Assembly (NCBI RefSeq): GCF_900747795.2
Contig: NC_041401.2
Coordinates: 70,824,688 to 70,888,687, forward strand
Reading direction: 5' to 3'
Source of the DNA: Erpetoichthys calabaricus
Taxonomy: Eukaryota > Chordata > Cladistia > Polypteriformes > Polypteridae
Length of the DNA stretch: 64,000 nucleotides
A program made the translations under genes and the position numbers. The notes below the pieces were generated by a model, which was not told the origin of the DNA, made no database searches, and saw only the letters and a program-made list of their open reading frames with translations. Positions 23,291 through 35,029 of this stretch are shown here, one piece after another (position 1 is the stretch's first letter; each line of letters begins with the position of its first letter).

Positions 23291-25958
23291 CTGTGGTATG
23301 TGTATTTAATATGCTTTGCACTCATCTAAATATCCTGCTTATGAAATATGAATTATACTGCATACTCCTGCAGGATCTGGAGACGGTAACAGCCAGAGCA
23401 CCGTCCTAGATCACCTCAGCTGACTGCTGTATTCATCTCTGTTGGCTTTTCATCTTGCATCCCCCAACCAAGCCCATTTGTGAATGAGATATACTTTAGT
23501 ACAAGTATAAATGTGTTATTTGTGTCATGATTTATTTGTGGTGTTGATTTTGTTGCCATTGTGTCTTTGAAGCAGCACTGTAAGTGGAACAACCTTTTCA
23601 GTGTGATTCCCAGCACTAAACCTGGTCCATATGAGGAACTAGTACTCCTAGCTGGACACAAGGGTGTTGGGTTAGAAAGTATACTGTTTTGCATACAAGA
23701 GTTTTATTGTCTTTCCAAAGAGTTTCATTCTTAAGATGTATAATACACCTTAAAGGCAGTATTATCATAGGGCTAATGGAACTCGCCAAGTTCTTTATTG
23801 GTTGGCCTACTACTGTATACTAAGCTGAACACACATGTAGAAAGACATACACACATATAGATATAGTACGTAGGCTATGCAGACATCACTAATAATCAGT
23901 GCTTATCACTCCTCAGTACTTGACATGGAGACTCACTAGATTCAGCATGAACAACACATGGGTGTTCCCAGAAATAACCTAGATCTAAAGGTTGACACAC
24001 CATGGTCCCCAAGAATAATTTACACACATGGAGGCTGATGCACCTTGTGCAGTGCCACCTACCCATCCATGAGGCATTACTTCCGCTTTGCTGCCCTTTG
24101 CTGGGGGCCTCCTCACCCTCAAACCCCCTTTATAGTAGCCCTGTGAGAAAGAAGGTGGCATCTACCCAGATGGTGTAGTTAGTACATGGTGGGGTGGGGG
24201 GCATATAATATTAAGAAAATGAAACTTTAAGAGTACAAGAAAAAAGTTTAATACAATGTAGGTATATTCAATTGAATATAGAGTTTCTTTAAAATAAGTT
24301 TTGTCATATTTTTTTGTGTAAGAGGATGACACTATAGAAACATTATTTCAGAAACATAAACAGCCCACTTAAAATTTCAATACTGGGTAAAATAGTAGTT
24401 ATTTATTTATTTAATTGAAAAAACATTTTATGCAAAGTAATTCAAAACTACTGCTGCATAAGTTTTTATTGAGTGGGCGCCTCAGTAGAGTTCAATGTTT
24501 TTGACTGAAAAACAGAACACAATGTTTGATAATACTGAAACATAACATGGTCATACATTTTGACATGTAAAGCAGGAGCAGCAACGACTTAAAGCCTAAT
24601 AGGTATTGTAAGTCATTAACAGTTGATATTTTTCCGCTTTGGTTGCTTCATGTGTTGTTTTAATATTTCATCATGGCTGGACAGTAATCCTGACCATAGG
24701 GGGCAGAGCTTCTCAAGATGTCATGGGAGGGATTCATTTGTCACATTGGGCATCTTCTTAGCACTTTGGAAAGATGAAGAGACAATATTGTTACAGGCCG
24801 AGCCCCCTGTAGCCCTGGAGTGGTATTGCATACCTTAGCTGAGCCAAGGAAAAAAAAAAGAACAATTATGAAATAAATAACCACATGCACACCTTCAGTA
24901 ATATATACAAATGAAACATTAACGTTTGAAAAACTGCAACATTACATATAAAAAATGTATTCAATTATGAAAAAATGCATGGCTAAATAAAAGTTGTCTA
25001 GGTATCATGAAAAACTGCCTTAGCATTTTGTTTAATTTCAAAAACGTAGTTACTTTTAAATTCTCTTTTGTATGTTTTATTTCAAAATATATCTATTTTT
25101 AAAGGCTGTTAATATTTCATAGTGCGACTTTTTTGGATGTTACATTTTAGAATAACTATTATTATTTAATGCCACTGCGATTTATTGCAAAAGGTCTGTT
25201 TTCATGCTGGTTTTGTCATGTAATTATCTTTTTTGTATATCATTTATATATCATTGCACTTTTTATGTGATAATTTCTTTCATAGTTGCTTTTGTATTCA
25301 TTTCATTTCGGTACAAATGCCTTTCTGTGTGCTCCTACCAATCATGATTACCAGACTCCTTTTAATATACCTGACTCTAATGTTCTTTCTGATTTGCAAG
25401 TAGCACCCATCCAAATTTTAGAGACTAAAAAAGTCACAACAGTATAGCAAAATATTACCAGATGTTATAAAATGGTTTCCCTGATTCAAAGGAGCTGACT
25501 AATTAGATGACAATTTATCTAACACTAAAAGTCTAGTTGAAAAGCCCTATCTTCTTGATTTTTGGAATAGCTGTTCAATATCATGCGACCATTCAGCTGA
25601 ATGCTTATGTTTCCTTATTTTCTTCACTCCTTTCAACCCATTTTGAAAAACTACTGATTTCTACAAATGTGCTATGGGTAAACCTGCTGTTTTTTTCTGC
25701 ATTCCAGTAATGGTAGTGGTATTAATTTGCATATTTAATTTGTAAGTTTTTTATTATTTTAATAAAGTGCTGTGTGCTTTATTATGGTGTTATTTTCTGG
25801 ACCTCTAACAGTTTGGGATAGGTCAAACAACCTATCTGAACCCCCGCGGCTATGCCTCTCTGTCATTGAGCTGATGCTTTGAAATTGTACACTTTCAAAT
25901 AATCAGTTGCAGTCCTGATCATATGCTCTTGCTGCATGGATTCTTAAATGTGAAATGG
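23291..25958. other. Intergenic stretch, nothing recognised
   Basis: About 2.7 kb of AT-rich DNA. Several 60-90 codon open frames on both strands have no recognisable motif or splice context. Fragments around 24000-24250 and 24670-24840 look like old repeats, but I cannot name a family. Confidence 0.4.
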
Positions 25959-26413
25959 TGGGAAGTTTTGGAGGAAAAAAGGAAAGGCACTTTGAGGCCC
26001 ATGGGATTTCCCGCCCATTCCTCGCAGTTGCTGTGCCACTGATCTCCCCACACCAGGGGCATCGTGCATAACACCGTGCGTAGAATTCGCACTTAAACAT
26101 GGCATATGGACAAAAGTGGAAATGTGCAAATGCACACAAAATTCATATGCACAAAACCGTCCGTACACCAACTTCCACGTGCTTCTGCTACATAAGACCT
26201 GATCAGCGTGAAAAGTAACCCTCGTGCACATGCCTGTTGCCCCACCCTGACTCATCCCAGAATTTTGCATATTTTAATATGCAAATCAATATAAATTGCC
26301 CTTTAAGTTTAGAGTTCTGTGAAAAGACAATGGCAAAAGCACAGGGAAAATGGAAGAATTTCAGTGAATACCAAGTGGAGGTAAGGAAAAATGTACTATT
26401 TGTTTGTTTAAGC
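25959..26413 (+). mobile_element. Harbinger-like element, left part with start of ORF1
   Basis: At 26330 an ATG opens MAKAQGKWKNFSEYQVEVRK, which resembles the N-terminus of the Myb/SANT-like DNA-binding ORF1 of vertebrate Harbinger elements (consensus from memory: ARGKRKNFSE). The frame is cut after KNVLF by the hAT-type insertion at 26414 and resumes after 30637. The upstream leader with repeated 'gcaca' motifs probably belongs to the same element; its outer end is not found. Confidence 0.55.
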
Positions 26414-26437
26414 CAGTGCTTCCCAAACTTGGTCCAG

Positions 26438-28232
26438 GGGGGTATTTTTCGTATGTTGCTTAAATCATCCGAGATCAGGTGCCTCATCTTGGATAAGTTA
26501 ATGCCGGTGACACTCATCCGGGATAGGTCGGTTTTTCAAACGCAGCCGTGTATTAGATTAGTATAGCTGGATCTAATCATCCAAGATGAATGCGCGCACC
26601 TGCGCTGATTGAAAAGCCCATATATGTTGAGTCTAGAAAACATGATCAGCAAGTCTTTGATATGCTGTAACAAAATGATGAAAGAACGGGTGCATTTTTT
26701 TTTCACACACACGGCACAAGGCCTTTTATCGAAAGACATGAAGAATTTCAAGATTTAAAATGCACAAGGGGTAACACTGCAAAAGCAGCCCAGACCAGAA
26801 AAGACGGCTGGCAAAAAGTGGCCGACAAATTAAACACTAAGTAGTGTGCATTGTACTTACTGAATGCAGTGTTTCATTTCCTATGTGTCAGATTAATTAT
26901 TATTTAATATGTCATAATTCCAGATCAAACGTGAGCACAAGGAGAACATGGGAACAGGTTAAAGTGAGGTAGAAGAATATACTTCAAACTGGTAAATATT
27001 GGTAGATAACTATTTAAAGAATTGTTGACATAATCATATATAATATAAAAAAACATTAATTTTGAAGCTAATAAGAAGGCAGACAAGCAAAAAACAGCTG
27101 GAGGTCCACGCGGTCCAGACCTAACTCCTGAAGAAGAGTTGGCTCTCCAGCAAAATGCCCATCAACCTGTTTCTGAGGGCATTCCAGGGGGAAGCTCCTC
27201 CTCAGAACCAGTGGCAGGATGCAGTGGTCACTTCATTTCAGGTAAAGGATGGTCATTGCATAAATTTGTCCTCCATGTGTGCCATAGGTATGTTCCATAT
27301 AGCCCTCTTTTTTTGTTGGGTCAGTTGCATGGAATGTCATATCCCTTGAACCTGTGTCTGACCAACAAGATATTGACGAAGGTCAAATATTTGATGAAGA
27401 CACTGTGTCTGATTATTCATCAGAAGGAGAGGTACATTTTCCAAATAATGTTTGATCAGACTTAACTCTGATCAGTCCCATGTGCCCCAATCACATTTGG
27501 AAATCCTGGCAATGAGAATGTTAGGCTGATTGAGATTCTTCATGGAACTGTGGGTGTTTTAGCCTGTGTATTACCTACCTGCAATGGCATGAAATGCCTC
27601 TTTTATTGTCTGCACACGCAGGTGTCCAGGAAACACTATGAAAACCCGAAGGAAATATTTCAGTGCCAAACAGACTTTACGAATTGCGTGGCAAACTGCA
27701 CTTTTAGTTAGATTTTCCACATCGCCTACAGTATATAAAAAAAGTGCCGCTTGTAAAAAACCTCAAAGCAATGCATACTGTCTGTGTAGTTGTGAGAGCC
27801 CGACTTCGCCTAGTTTGACTTTGAATATAAGGTGCTAATAAATCTTTGAGGTACAATATTCACCCTCGGCTAAAGCGGTATCTTTCGAAAAGAATTTCCT
27901 CCAGGAGCAATAAAGGATCTTGCCGATCGCGCAAACCCCTCTCTATATGAAATTCTCGTCTTATAATTTGCGTACCAATATCAATTGGTCGCTCATTCAT
28001 GAACGGCGAAGCCATGATTGAATGAATTCCACACATGGACAGTGTTTACGTGTGTGAGCTAATCCTTGTTTACGTAGAAAAAACCTGCTCCAAGCAGGTT
28101 TGAGGATTAGGATGTGTTGCTATGACAACACTTCCAGCAAGAGTTTTGAAAAACCGACAGATCCAGGATCATGCCAAATTGTCAACAATTACATCCGGCT
28201 AAATGACTAATCCACGTACGAAAAATACCCCC
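26438..28232. mobile_element. Harbinger (PIF) deletion derivative, copy 1
   Basis: Ends GGGGGTATTTTTCGTA and its inverse, flanked by CAG/CTG (CWG) trinucleotides that look like target duplications. The left half has plus-strand Myb/SANT-like ORF1 remnants: IWTRGN-like text near 26760, then LTPEEELALQQNAHQPVSEG at about 27120-27180. The right half holds the minus-strand N-terminal part of a HARBI1-like transposase (about 28020 to 27600). The catalytic DDE region is missing. This copy has more stops than copy 2. Confidence 0.8.
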
Positions 28233-28296
28233 CTGGGGACACACTGTGACTGTAGGTTTTTGTTCCAACCAGCTTCTGTCTTTAATTGAACTCCTG

Positions 28297-30094
28297 GGGG
28301 GTATTTTTCGTACATCGCTTAAACCATCCGAGATCAGGTGCCTCATCCTGAATGAATTAATGCCAGTGAAACTCATCCAGATAAGTCGGTTTTTTAAACG
28401 CAGCTGTGTATTAGATTAGTGTAGCTGGATCAAATCATACAAGATGAATGCGCGCGCCCGCGCTGAGTGAAAAGCCCATATATATTGAGTCTAGAAAACA
28501 TGATCAGCAAGTCTTTGATAGGCTGCAACAAAATGACGAAAGAACGGGCGCATTTTTTTTTCACACACGCGGCGCAAGACCTTTTATTCGAAGGACAAGA
28601 AGAATTTCAAGATTTAATATAGACAAGGGGTAACACTGCAAAAGCAGCCCAGACCAGAAAAGACGGCTGGCAAAAAGTGGCCGAAAAAATTAAACGCTAA
28701 AAAGTGTACATTGTACTTACTGAATGCAGCGTTTCAATTCCTATGTGTCAGATTAATTATTATTTAATATGTCATAATTCCAGATCAAACGTGAGCACAA
28801 GGAGAACATGGGAACAGGTTAAAGTGAAGTACAAGAATATACTTCAAACTGGTAAATATTGGTATATAACTATTTAAAGAATTGTTGACATAAAGAATCA
28901 TATATAATATAAAAAACATTAATTTTAAAGCTAATAAGGAAGCAGACAAGCAAAAAACAGGTGGAGGTCCACGCGGTCCAGACCTAACCCCTGCAGAAGA
29001 GTTGGCTCTCCAGCAAAATGCCCATCGCCCTGTTTCTGAGGGCATTCCAGGGGGAAGCTCCTCCTCAGAACCCGTGGCAGGAAGCAGTGGTCATTTCATT
29101 TCAGGTAAAGGATGGTCATTGCATATTTGTCCTCCATGTGTGCTATAGGTATGTTGCATATAGCCCTCTTTTTTGTTGGGTCAGTTGCAGGGAATGTCAT
29201 ATCCCTTGAATCTGTGTCTGACCAACGAGATATTAACGAAGGTCAAATATTTGATGAAGACACTGTGTCTGATTATTCATCAGGAGGAGCGGTACATTTT
29301 CCAAATAATGTTTGATCAAACTCCACTCTGATCAGTTCCATGTGCCCCAATCACATTTGGAAATCCTGGTAATGAGAATGTTAGGCTGATTGTGGGATTC
29401 TTTATGGAACTGTGGGTGTTTTAGCCTGTGTATTACCTACCTGCAATGGCATGAAACGCCTCTTTTATTGTCTGCACATGCAGGTGTCCAGGAAACACAA
29501 TGAAAACCTGAAGGAAATGTTTCAGAGCCAAACAGACTTTACGAATTGCCTGGCAAACTGCACTTTTCGATAGATGTTCCGCATCGCCTACAGTATATAA
29601 AAAAAGTGCCGCTTGCAAGAAACCTCAAAGCAATGCCTACTGTCTGTGTGGTTGTGAGAGCCCGACTTCGCCGAGTTTGACTTCGAATATACGGAGCTAA
29701 TAAATCTTTGAGGTTCAATATTCCCCCTCGGCTAAAGCGGTATCTTTCATACAGAATTTCCTCCGGGGGCAATAAAGGATCTTGCCGATTGCGCAAAACC
29801 CTCTTTATATGAAATTCTCTTCGTATAATTTGCGCACCACTATCAATTGGTCGCTTATTCATGAACGGCGAAGCCCTGACTGGATGACTTCCACGCACCG
29901 TCACTGATCACGTGTGTAAACTAATCCTTGTTTACGCAGAACAAACCTGCTCCGAGCAGGTTTGTGGATTTGGATGTGTTGCTATGACAACACTTCCAGC
30001 AAGAGTTTCAAAAAACCGACAGATCCAGGATCAGGCCAAATCGTCAACAATTACATCCGGCTAAGCGAGTAATCCACGTATGAAAAATACCCCC
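28297..30094. mobile_element. Harbinger (PIF) deletion derivative, copy 2
   Basis: Same structure, termini and internal join as copy 1, only 64 bases away in the same orientation, and flanked by CTG on both sides. ORF1 remnants include LTPAEELALQQNAHRPVSEG (about 28980-29040). Length is 1798 bp against 1795 bp for copy 1, with substitutions and small indels between them. Confidence 0.82.
29433..29904 (-). pseudogene. HARBI1-like transposase, N-terminal part
   Basis: Encodes the N-terminal helical part of a PIF/Harbinger transposase: LYERYRFSRGGILNLKDLLA, QTVGIALRFLASGTFF, then in an overlapping frame VGDAEHLSKSAVCQAIRKVC and FPGHLHVQTIKEAFHAIAG. A one-step frame shift lies near 29580-29600. 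After AIAG the DNA reads GTAGGTAA, a normal donor; the following exon begins (PNVIGA-like text near 29340) but ends before the first catalytic Asp, where the sequence joins ORF1 text of the opposite strand. Confidence 0.75.
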
Positions 30095-30637
30095 CTGGGC
30101 TAATTTAAGTGAAGTGTTATTTCCCAAGTTCAGTGTTTTGGGACCAAGCAGTTATATGGGAATAATGTATTTTTTTCTTTTTAACAATATTTTCATCTTG
30201 ATTTTCATTCTACTTTGCCAGGTGTTCTAAGTGTTTAATTAATCTATTATTTACTAATTAGTGGGTCTAACGCTAAAGTAGTTGCAGCCTTTGATTATTG
30301 TTGTTTGCCTGGGTGTCTGCTCTGCTTGTTTTTAATTGTCATTAAGATACAATGAAGGGGGAAAACTGCACAGAGAAAGGGCAAAATATAATGAAATCAG
30401 CAAAAGAGAGTTAAGTATTTAAATCTATAGCAAAAGCAGAAATATTTCTATATGTCTTATAAATGTAAAAATCATGCTGCTATGCTTCTCTGAATGTAGA
30501 ATAAAAGAAAAAAATACCAGCTAATTAAATGAGATCAGTGTTATCAGGTGTTGTCACTGATTAGGAATCTGCTTGGAACAAATACCTGTAGCCACAGTGG
30601 GTCCCCAAGACCGAGTTTGCGAAACACTAGTTTAAGT

Positions 30638-30870
30638 AGTGGTATAAACGACAAAAGGAAGTTGGTTGAGTCACAGAGTGATGGAGAAACTCGAAAGTTC
30701 AAGTTCAGAAAGTCGCACACTGCCTGAAATAAAGAAGTGGTCAGATATCAAAGTTGCTGTAAAAAGGTGAATTGTTGCCCACCGTCTGAGTGTCACATGG
30801 AAGCGTATTAGGATACAGAGAAAAGAAAAAAAAAAAGGGACACATTTAAAAAAGGTCACAATGTCCACTT
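30638..30870 (+). mobile_element. Harbinger-like element, ORF1 continuation
   Basis: Resumes the ORF1 cut at 26413: plus-strand frame encodes SSGINDKRKLVESQSDGE, then LPEIKKWSDIKVAVKR before a stop. This matches the second half of the Myb/SANT-like ORF1 (consensus-like EIKKKWSDIKV from memory). The right terminus is not identified. Confidence 0.5.
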
Positions 30871-30935
30871 GAATCTCGCAGTTTATTTTGTCATTGAAAT
30901 AGAACATTGTAAACTTCATCTTAAAATCTTTTAAT

Positions 30936-31500
30936 TTACTAGGGGGGGTTTACCCCCTGCTTGCTTCGCTTGCCAACTCCCCTGGCCTGCACTATGCGCC
31001 AGCCACTTCGCATCTCTGCCGTTTGCGTAAGTGGATTTCACTTTCACTAAACAACAAATCTTTTAATTCTGGCAGGATACGCTTCTTCATTGGGAAGAAA
31101 CGCTACTTTTCCCTGATGGCAACATGAATTAGACGATCTACAAGTTTCTGACTTAAAGTTCGATCTGTTTTCGCTGTTCTGTTATTTTACCAAGTAATTT
31201 CTGTTTGTTTGCGCTAATGCAGTCTTTACTATAATGTTTTTGAGACTTTCGAATTTTAGAACTTTCATTATCTCTAACCTGCTCTGCATGTGTATCGCGC
31301 CAACGTTTTTGAACCTCTTTATGACGTTCTACTTTGTCATCTACTCTTTGTCTTTTATTCCCAGCCCCGGGCGTGGTTAAATCTCTTGGCAGAAAGTCTC
31401 GTCTCACGGGACATGAAAGTATCTCTCTGAAAAAGTCACGTTTCATCCCAGGCTAAAGAGTCTCGTCTTGTCCCAGGATTTTTTTTATCATAATAGAGAG
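30936..31500 (-). mobile_element. Helitron-like derivative
   Basis: On the minus strand the 3' end reads a short hairpin GGGGGTAAACCCCC directly followed by CTAG and T, as Helitrons end (CTRR inserted between A and T). The other end, near 31490-31500, has 'TCTATTATGATAAAAAAAAT', resembling fish Helitron 5' ends I remember. Inside is a charged minus-strand frame (31153-31446) with NKRQRVDDKVERHKEVQKRW, like the short repetitive N-terminal segments of Helitron proteins. There is no Rep or helicase domain, so it is non-autonomous. Confidence 0.5.
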
Positions 31501-31736
31501 ACTAGTTTCTCAAATCCCATCGTAACTAAAATAGCACGTTAAATGCTTCATATTCTATGTGTTCTTCTATGTACTCTGTGTGTGAATCACTACTTGCTTC
31601 TTAAACTGGCTTTCTCTTACGCCAACAGGACACAGAATACATTACATTCATGATATTAGAGCTCTCTGAACAATTTAAATACTAAGATATATACTTGATA
31701 TTTTCAGGATGATGGGAATGAAAGCATGTATTAAAC

Positions 31737-31830
31737 ATAAGTGCATGGTGGCGCAGTGGTAGCGACGAGCTGGCACCCCGTCCAGAGATTGTTCCTGCCT
31801 CCTGCAAGATGCTTGCTGTGCCTTGCGTGA
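31737..31830 (+). repeat. SINE head fragment with internal deletion
   Basis: 'gcatggtggcgcagtggtag' head joined directly to 'ctggcaccccgtccagagat' from the 3' half of the SINE, so the middle is deleted. Confidence 0.6.
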
Positions 31831-32162
31831 CCCTCGATGAAATAATTTATTGCAGCAGTACTGTCTCTTTCAAATGTACTAACCCCCAATTCATGTCCTT
31901 CCTGTTCTTTCTCCAAGTAACCAATCGCCACACAATCAGCTCTTTAATAAATGTCAAGCCATCTCTAAGCTTAGGACACTGATTCCTCAAACCTTTTAAG
32001 GAACATTGAAATATATTCGTAGTACATGTTTAATTATTCAAGTCATCTATCCATTCAGGGTTGCGCCAGTCCCAGTAACCATACGGGGTGAGATAGGAAC
32101 AATTCCTGAACGGAGCGCCAGTTCATCGCTACCGCTGTCCACTGTGTCCACATGTTTAATAA

Positions 32163-32515
32163 CGGTATACATCCAACCATCCATCCATTTTCCAACCTGC
32201 TGAATCCGAACACAGGGTCACAGGGGTCTGCTGGAGCCAATCAATGCCAACACAGGGCACAAGGCAGGAACCAATCCTGGGCAGGGTGCCAACCCACCGC
32301 AGGACACACACAAACACACCCACACACCAAGCACACACTAGGGCCAATGTAGAATCGCCAATCCACCTAACCTGCATGTCTTTGGACTGTGGGAGGAAAC
32401 CCATGCAGACACGGGGAGAACATGCAAACTCCACGCAGGGAGGACCCGGGAAGCGAAACTGGGTCTCCTAACTGCGAGGCAGCAGCACTACCACTTCGCC
32501 ACCGTGCCACCCACA
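32163..32515 (-). repeat. SINE, full-length reference copy
   Basis: The best copy in the window. Reversed, it runs from the tRNA-like head (complement of 'gccaccgtgccacccac') through 'gtctttggactgtgggagga', 'cacactagggccaatgtaga' and 'ccaatcaatgccaacacagg' to the tail complement 'catccattttccaacctgct'. Few differences from the family sequence as I recall it, so it is young. Confidence 0.88.
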
Positions 32516-32659
32516 GTATACATTATTTTAATAATAATTTACATAAATTACGTTAAAAATTTACCTGTATAATGTAATATATGTACTTTACTGCATTTCA
32601 TCTGAAAAATGATATCAAGAGCTCCAAAATATAGCACCTGGAAATCTAAATCGACTTAG

Positions 32660-33185
32660 AAGCTAGTCGTCATCATCTGTAAATACGTGCTCTCTTCTGT
32701 TGAATTGAATTCCTTTATTGTTATTATATGGTACAATTAGATTCAATATGGAAATCCTCCATAAACTTATTTTCCTATAAAATGGCAAAATAACAACAAT
32801 AATAATAATACTATAAAAAATGAAAAATATACAATATGAAAGCATAAGTGGCTCAGGTTGTTCAATATTACAACTGTAATGCAAGTTTACAGTGAGGTAA
32901 TTGTACTAATAAGTACAAACAGTTCTACCGGGAGCAGTTGATGGACAGATTGAGTGCATTTTTAGCTCTTGGGATGAAACTGTTTCTGAACTGCAAGGTT
33001 CGTGCAGGAAAGACTCTGAAGCGTTTGCCGAATGGAGGAAGTTCAAATAGACTGTGTGCATGGCTGAGGCATGTGTGCTAGATGATTTACACCTAAATCT
33101 TCTCCCAGCTCTTGACACAATCTGCAGTAGATCAGCTTTCCAATCAGCTGCTGTAAAGCTGTGATTCCACACTGAGATGCAGTAC
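32660..33185 (-). mobile_element. LINE C-terminal fragment (clade not assigned)
   Basis: Minus-strand text encodes VWNHSFTAADWKADLLQIVS followed by AGRRF- and NSFF-like pieces in other frames, similar to the end of the RT protein at 43717-44067. T-rich 3' end near 32700. Frames are broken. Confidence 0.45.
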
Positions 33186-33679
33186 TAAGAGATGCACTCT
33201 TAGTATTTGGAATAGTTTGGCCATTCCGTGCACCATTATATGGTTACGGGTTGATTACAATCAGATGCCTTAAACTAAAAAACGATATGCAGTTAATGTC
33301 AGTGTATTTGATAAAGCCGCGTCAGGGATGTGAATCTAAAAAATAAAGGGAAGCCACCCAGGAACAGTAGCACTGCTTTGACGCTGGGTGCAACAGAAGA
33401 AGGGGAAAAAATAAAAGCAAAGCTCAATTTGTTGCAAAATTTTTCTTTAATTAATTCAATTTTATGTAAGAAACCAAGCACAATAAAACAGAACTCAATC
33501 AACTGAAAACAACATAGCAAGTGGAATAGTTTATTTCAAACTCAACAGTGAGAGGTTACAGAGTCCCACCTAAAACATCCTTTACATAGAATACAACACA
33601 AATGAGACAAAAAGGTCTGGTACAAGCCTGGCATGTTTGTTTTAGAATTACATGAATGACTGGCAGTGCTGAGATGGTC

Positions 33680-33682
<3 letters not shown>

Positions 33683-33717
<35 letters not shown>
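33683..33717 (+). repeat. (GT)n microsatellite
   Basis: About 17 perfect GT units. Confidence 0.95.
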
Positions 33718-33720
<3 letters not shown>

Positions 33721-33904
33721 ATTCTTTGCATTTATATAGTGCTTTTCTCACTGCTCAAAGCGCTCAGCAATTGCAGGTTAAGGGCAAGGTCCTTGTTCAT
33801 GGGCCCAAACAGAGCAGAGTCCCTTTTTTGGTATTTACGGGATTCAAACCGGCAACCTTCAGATTGCCAGTGCAGATCCCTAGCCTCTGAGCCACCACTC
33901 CGCC
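33718..33904 (-). repeat. Second SINE family, tRNA head plus L2-like tail
   Basis: Reverse complement begins GGCGGAGTGGTGGCTCAGAG (A-box-like) and contains GGTTTGAATCCCG (B-box-like), then ends in an L2-like tail with 'tatataaatgcaaagaatta'. The shared tail suggests mobilisation by L2 enzymes such as the one at 8577-12036. It is distinct from the SINE at 32163. Confidence 0.75.
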
Positions 33905-34050
33905 ATGTGTGTGTTTGGTTGACCCTGTGATGAACAGGCACCCCGTCCAGGGATTGTTCCTGCCTTGTGTTTCATGCTTCCTAGGACAGGCTCCAGCTTC
34001 CCCATTCCCCTGCTCTGGATAAGTGGATTAGGAAAATGGATGGTGGTATT
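33905..34050 (+). repeat. SINE 3' half
   Basis: 'ggcaccccgtccagggattg' to 'taggaaaatggatggtgg': the 3' half and tail of a local SINE variant, immediately next to the other SINE family. Confidence 0.6.
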
Positions 34051-34054
34051 GCAA

Positions 34055-34150
34055 AGTTCTGGAAAATAATTTAACTGAGAATTTGATCTTTTCCAAGTTG
34101 AAATAAAAAAACATCACAGTCCCACTGAGTTACAGATAGTGGATTAAGTT
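34055..34150 (-). mobile_element. L1 3' fragment
   Basis: Aligns with the L1 text at 47735-47830 ('aactgagaatttgatctttt', 'cagtcccactgagttacag'). Short, with no frame. Confidence 0.5.
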
Positions 34151-34780
34151 TGAGAGAAGCACAGTAGTGTGGTTTAAGATATTAAAGCGGATTTTAAAAA
34201 GCATACTTACATCCCTCCTGATATTCATGTGCTGCTATAAATGTATGAGTGATTTGCAAGAATATTGTTTAGAATATAAAAGATGAAACAAAAATATGTA
34301 GCCGCCGAGGTCAAAAATATAATTAGTGCAGTATGAACGTGCAACGGACTAGAAGCAGGTACCGGATTGATTCTATGACATAGCCGTGCGAGGGCGCACT
34401 CAGAGCACTTCCCAGGGGAATCGTAAGTGTAACTTCGCAAATAATTAGACCACAAAGAAAAGCGAATAGAAATGGTGCGCAAATTTTAGCACAAAATCCG
34501 AATATTTCAACAAACCCTGAATACGTTAAATACTAGAAATCATCATATTACTGTCCTATTCACCGGTACATCTTTCCTTCTCATTTGTTTTTAGGGTAAG
34601 CTGTCATGTGTCAAGAACGCAAAGGACTCCTCACACTCGCAGTCCTGAATTGCCATTCGTTCATTTTTTGTGGCCACTTATTCCGCACTGAGTCGCGCCA
34701 CCCGCCGGCGCCAACATGATTCAAACTTGGGTCAACAACTATACTTTGCCCGATGCCCATGCAAATGAGGATTACTTTAT
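34151..34780. other. Spacer, nothing recognised
   Basis: No gene or named repeat seen. Confidence 0.35.
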
Positions 34781-34888
34781 ATGTTAAGGACGGTCATTTG
34801 ATCCCCCCCCTTTAGTCTCCGCCCCATTCCGCGTCCCTCTGAAGAAGCTATTTTCCTGCGCCATCCGAGTCGCGTTTGTCCCAACCAA

Positions 34889-34978
34889 GAGTATCCGGCT
34901 GCAGGTCGCAGACTTGGCCTTCCACGCCCTTGGCCTTCCACGCCCCCGGCCTTCCGCGCCTCCTGCCTTCCACACCAC
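34889..34978 (+). repeat. GC-rich unit, inverted partner of 40858-40947
   Basis: Starts near 'ggctgcaggtcgcagacttg' and then repeats a 'ggccttccacgcc' word about four times. The reverse complement of 40858-40947 is nearly the same. The surroundings are CpG-rich. Confidence 0.75.
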
Positions 34979-35029
34979 GCCCCCAGCATTCGCGTGCGTC
35001 CCCTGTCACATCGCTTTCGTTGAAAAACG

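Larger units (their letters stand above)
26414..30629. mobile_element. hAT-type non-autonomous element carrying two Harbinger copies
   Basis: Termini CAGTGCTTCCCAAACTTGG (left) and the inverted CAAGACCGAGTTTGCGAAACACTA (right, read in pieces) form imperfect inverted repeats of about 45 bp. They are flanked by near-identical 8-bp duplications, GTTTAAGC (26406-26413) and GTTTAAGT (30630-30637), as hAT elements make. Without its two insertions the element is about 617 bp (26414-26437, 28236-28296, 30098-30629) and carries no gene. Confidence 0.75.

Noticed and set aside
28233-28296. Tandem duplication as the origin of the two Harbinger copies
   Set aside because: The bases between and outside the copies form one continuous hAT end sequence, and each copy has its own CWG flank, which fits two insertions better.
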